Below are positions 5,372 through 6,656 of a stretch of 6,656 nt of DNA, piece by piece. Every line of letters begins with the position of its first letter. Position 1 is the stretch's first letter. The position numbers and the translations under genes are program-made. Location of the stretch: positions 1 to 6,656 of the forward strand of contig CAKRTY010000090.1 of NCBI GenBank assembly GCA_934402125.1. The letters run 5' to 3'. Source of the DNA: an uncultured Anaerosacchariphilus sp. Its GTDB lineage: Bacteria > Bacillota > Clostridia > Lachnospirales > Lachnospiraceae. A model generated the notes under the pieces. It made no database searches and had not been told where the DNA came from. It was given only the letters and a program-made list of their open reading frames with translations.

Positions 5372-5400
5372 ATTATAACCAATCTGTCCGTCGAAATCAA
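5372..5400 (-). promoter_or_regulatory. Promoter of the 73-residue/DUF3786 operon, overlapping the MATE stop codon
   Basis: The minus strand shows -35 TTGATT (5400-5395), a 17-nt spacer, and a perfect -10 TATAAT (5377-5372). Predicted start is near 5365, giving a short leader of about 27 nt. The -35 overlaps the TGA stop of the MATE gene (5399-5397). No terminator is seen between MATE and this operon, so read-through is also possible. Confidence 0.72.
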
Positions 5401-6656
5401 AAGGCATTTTTCTCTTTTTGCTCCGTTTTCTTCTTCAGATACAGATAAAATCCCATGCATATCAGTACTCCCACCGCCGTGGATATGGGCGCGGCGAGGC
5501 CGATCCGGGTCAGGCTGGCGTCAGGCTGAATGCTCATGTAATAGGACAGGGGCAGGCGGACCAGAAGGGTCTGTATCATGCCCTGGGCCATGACAAATAC
5601 CGTTTTGTTGTTACCGTTAAAATAACCCATCATGCTGAACAGGATTGCGGTTCCCAGAGTCTCCGGGGCAAAGCCCTTCAGATAATCATAAGCCCTGGCG
5701 ATAACTGCCGTATCCGTGGTAAAGAAACCGGAGAGCGTATCGCCCTGCAGAAGTACCAGGACAAATACCACGCTTCCCACAGCCAGGCCTACGCCCATGC
5801 CGGTAAAAAGGGACTGCTTCGCCCGTTTGTGCTTGCCCGCTCCCACATTCTGGGAGACAAAGGAAGCCATGGACTGCATCAGGGCGCTGGGTACCAGCAT
5901 GGCGAAATTGACGATTTTACACGCTACGCCATAGCCGGAGGAGGCCTCCAGACCCAGACGGTTGATAAAGGCACAGAGAGCCAGGAAGGAACACTGGGTC
6001 ATAATCTCCTGAAAAGCCAGCGGAAGTCCGATTTTCAGGAATCTCGGACACTGGGCATTCCAACGAAAATCCTCTTTTTTGATGTCAAAGGGCAGTCCCC
6101 GCTTTACCAGAAGCAGCACTGCAAATACCACGCTGCAGGCCTGCGCTGCCACGGTCGCGATGGCCGCGCCCGCCGCGTCCATATGAAGGCCCGCTACCAG
6201 CACCAGATCGCCGACGACATTGATGACACAGGCCACCAGCACAAACAGAAGCGGGGAGCTGCTGTCACCTAAGCCCCGGAAAATGGCTGCCAGCACATTG
6301 TAAGCCACGATGAAGAAAATGCCGGCTCCGCAGATCCGCACATAGGACGCAGTCAGGCTCACTGCCTCCGCAGGCGCCTGCATCAGCACCGCAATGGGCT
6401 GCGCCAATCCTACCATAATCAGGAACAGCACTACAGAAATCACAGCGAATACCACAGCGCCTCCGCCGATGGCCGGTCCGATGTACCGGGGCCTTTTTTC
6501 ACCCAGATACCGGGCAATGAGTACCGTGATACCCATAGCCAGCTGGGTCACCGCAAAGGTCACCAGATTCAGCACCTGGCTGCCGGTGGAAACCGCGGAA
6601 AGTCCGGAGGTAGAGCCAAAGTGTCCCACCACCAAAAGATCCACCGCACCGTAGGC
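5397..6656 (-). CDS. MATE family multidrug/cation antiporter (N-terminus cut by window edge)
   Basis: 419 residues are visible, open to the right edge; about 35-40 N-terminal residues (most of helix 1) should lie outside, since MATE proteins are about 450 residues long. The visible N-terminus reads AYGAVDLLVVGHFGS, the usual end of helix 1. The first half holds the family motif FRGLGDSSSPLLFVLVACVI and GAAIATVAAQ. The second half repeats the pattern with ASSGYGVACKIVNFAMLVPS, FVSQNVGAGKHKRAK and MGYFNGNNKT. Eleven to twelve helices are expected in the inner membrane, with export of drugs or organic cations driven by Na+ or H+. The substrate cannot be read from sequence. The C-terminus is lysine/glutamate-rich (KKKTEQKEKNAF). 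The gene runs into the downstream small operon with a 58-bp gap and no terminator. Confidence 0.93.
   Translation of the reverse strand, partial: AYGAVDLLVVGHFGSTSGLSAVSTGSQVLNLVTFAVTQLAMGITVLIARYLGEKRPRYIGPAIGGGAVVFAVISVVLFLIMVGLAQPIAVLMQAPAEAVSLTASYVRICGAGIFFIVAYNVLAAIFRGLGDSSSPLLFVLVACVINVVGDLVLVAGLHMDAAGAAIATVAAQACSVVFAVLLLVKRGLPFDIKKEDFRWNAQCPRFLKIGLPLAFQEIMTQCSFLALCAFINRLGLEASSGYGVACKIVNFAMLVPSALMQSMASFVSQNVGAGKHKRAKQSLFTGMGVGLAVGSVVFVLVLLQGDTLSGFFTTDTAVIARAYDYLKGFAPETLGTAILFSMMGYFNGNNKTVFVMAQGMIQTLLVRLPLSYYMSIQPDASLTRIGLAAPISTAVGVLICMGFYLYLKKKTEQKEKNAF

Noticed and set aside
5418..6272. 284-residue plus-strand open frame
   Set aside because: Antisense to MATE; its Gly/His/Gln-rich composition is an artefact of the mirrored frame.

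Overview
The window looks like a chromosomal segment of an anaerobic Firmicute, most likely a Clostridia/Lachnospiraceae-type gut bacterium. This rests on strong AGGAGG-like ribosome binding sites, sigma-A type promoters, a lipobox protein, a DUF3786 protein, and an ECF sigma factor paired with a DUF4367-type membrane protein. The genus is an inference. Genes have moderate GC, while the one large intergenic region (about 3633-3990) is clearly AT-rich. No rRNA, tRNA, CRISPR array, transposase or phage gene is visible.

Layout, left to right. (1) On the minus strand, positions 1-1595 hold an ECF sigma factor (1119-1595) followed by a membrane-anchored DUF4367-type putative anti-sigma protein, cut by the left edge. 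(2) A minus-strand operon at 1796-3632 encodes a two-helix membrane protein with a C-terminal LURP-one/Tubby-like domain, followed 31 bp later by a small lipoprotein. It ends in an intrinsic terminator at 1718-1764, and the terminator's T-tract runs directly into an extended -10 promoter for the sigma factor. (3) A divergent promoter region at 3633-3990 separates this operon from the only plus-strand gene, a DUF2798 four-helix membrane protein (3991-4449). Both leaders hold a terminator-like hairpin with a U6 run between promoter and start codon, and in both the U-run can also be the first arm of a second inverted repeat. (4) Converging on DUF2798, with a 24-bp gap, is a minus-strand pair: a 73-residue protein of unknown family (5117-5338) and a DUF3786 protein (4474-5109). 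Their promoter overlaps the stop codon of the upstream gene. (5) A MATE-family efflux transporter (5397-6656, minus) lacks its N-terminus because of the right edge.

How they may work together: the sigma/anti-sigma pair probably senses a surface stress and reprograms transcription. The LURP-one membrane protein and lipoprotein form a plausible but uncharacterised envelope module. The divergent region looks post-transcriptionally controlled. The LURP-one/lipoprotein operon and the paired attenuator-like leaders are the best candidates for undescribed biology here. No functional link between the LURP-one operon and the sigma factor is proven beyond adjacency and shared strand.
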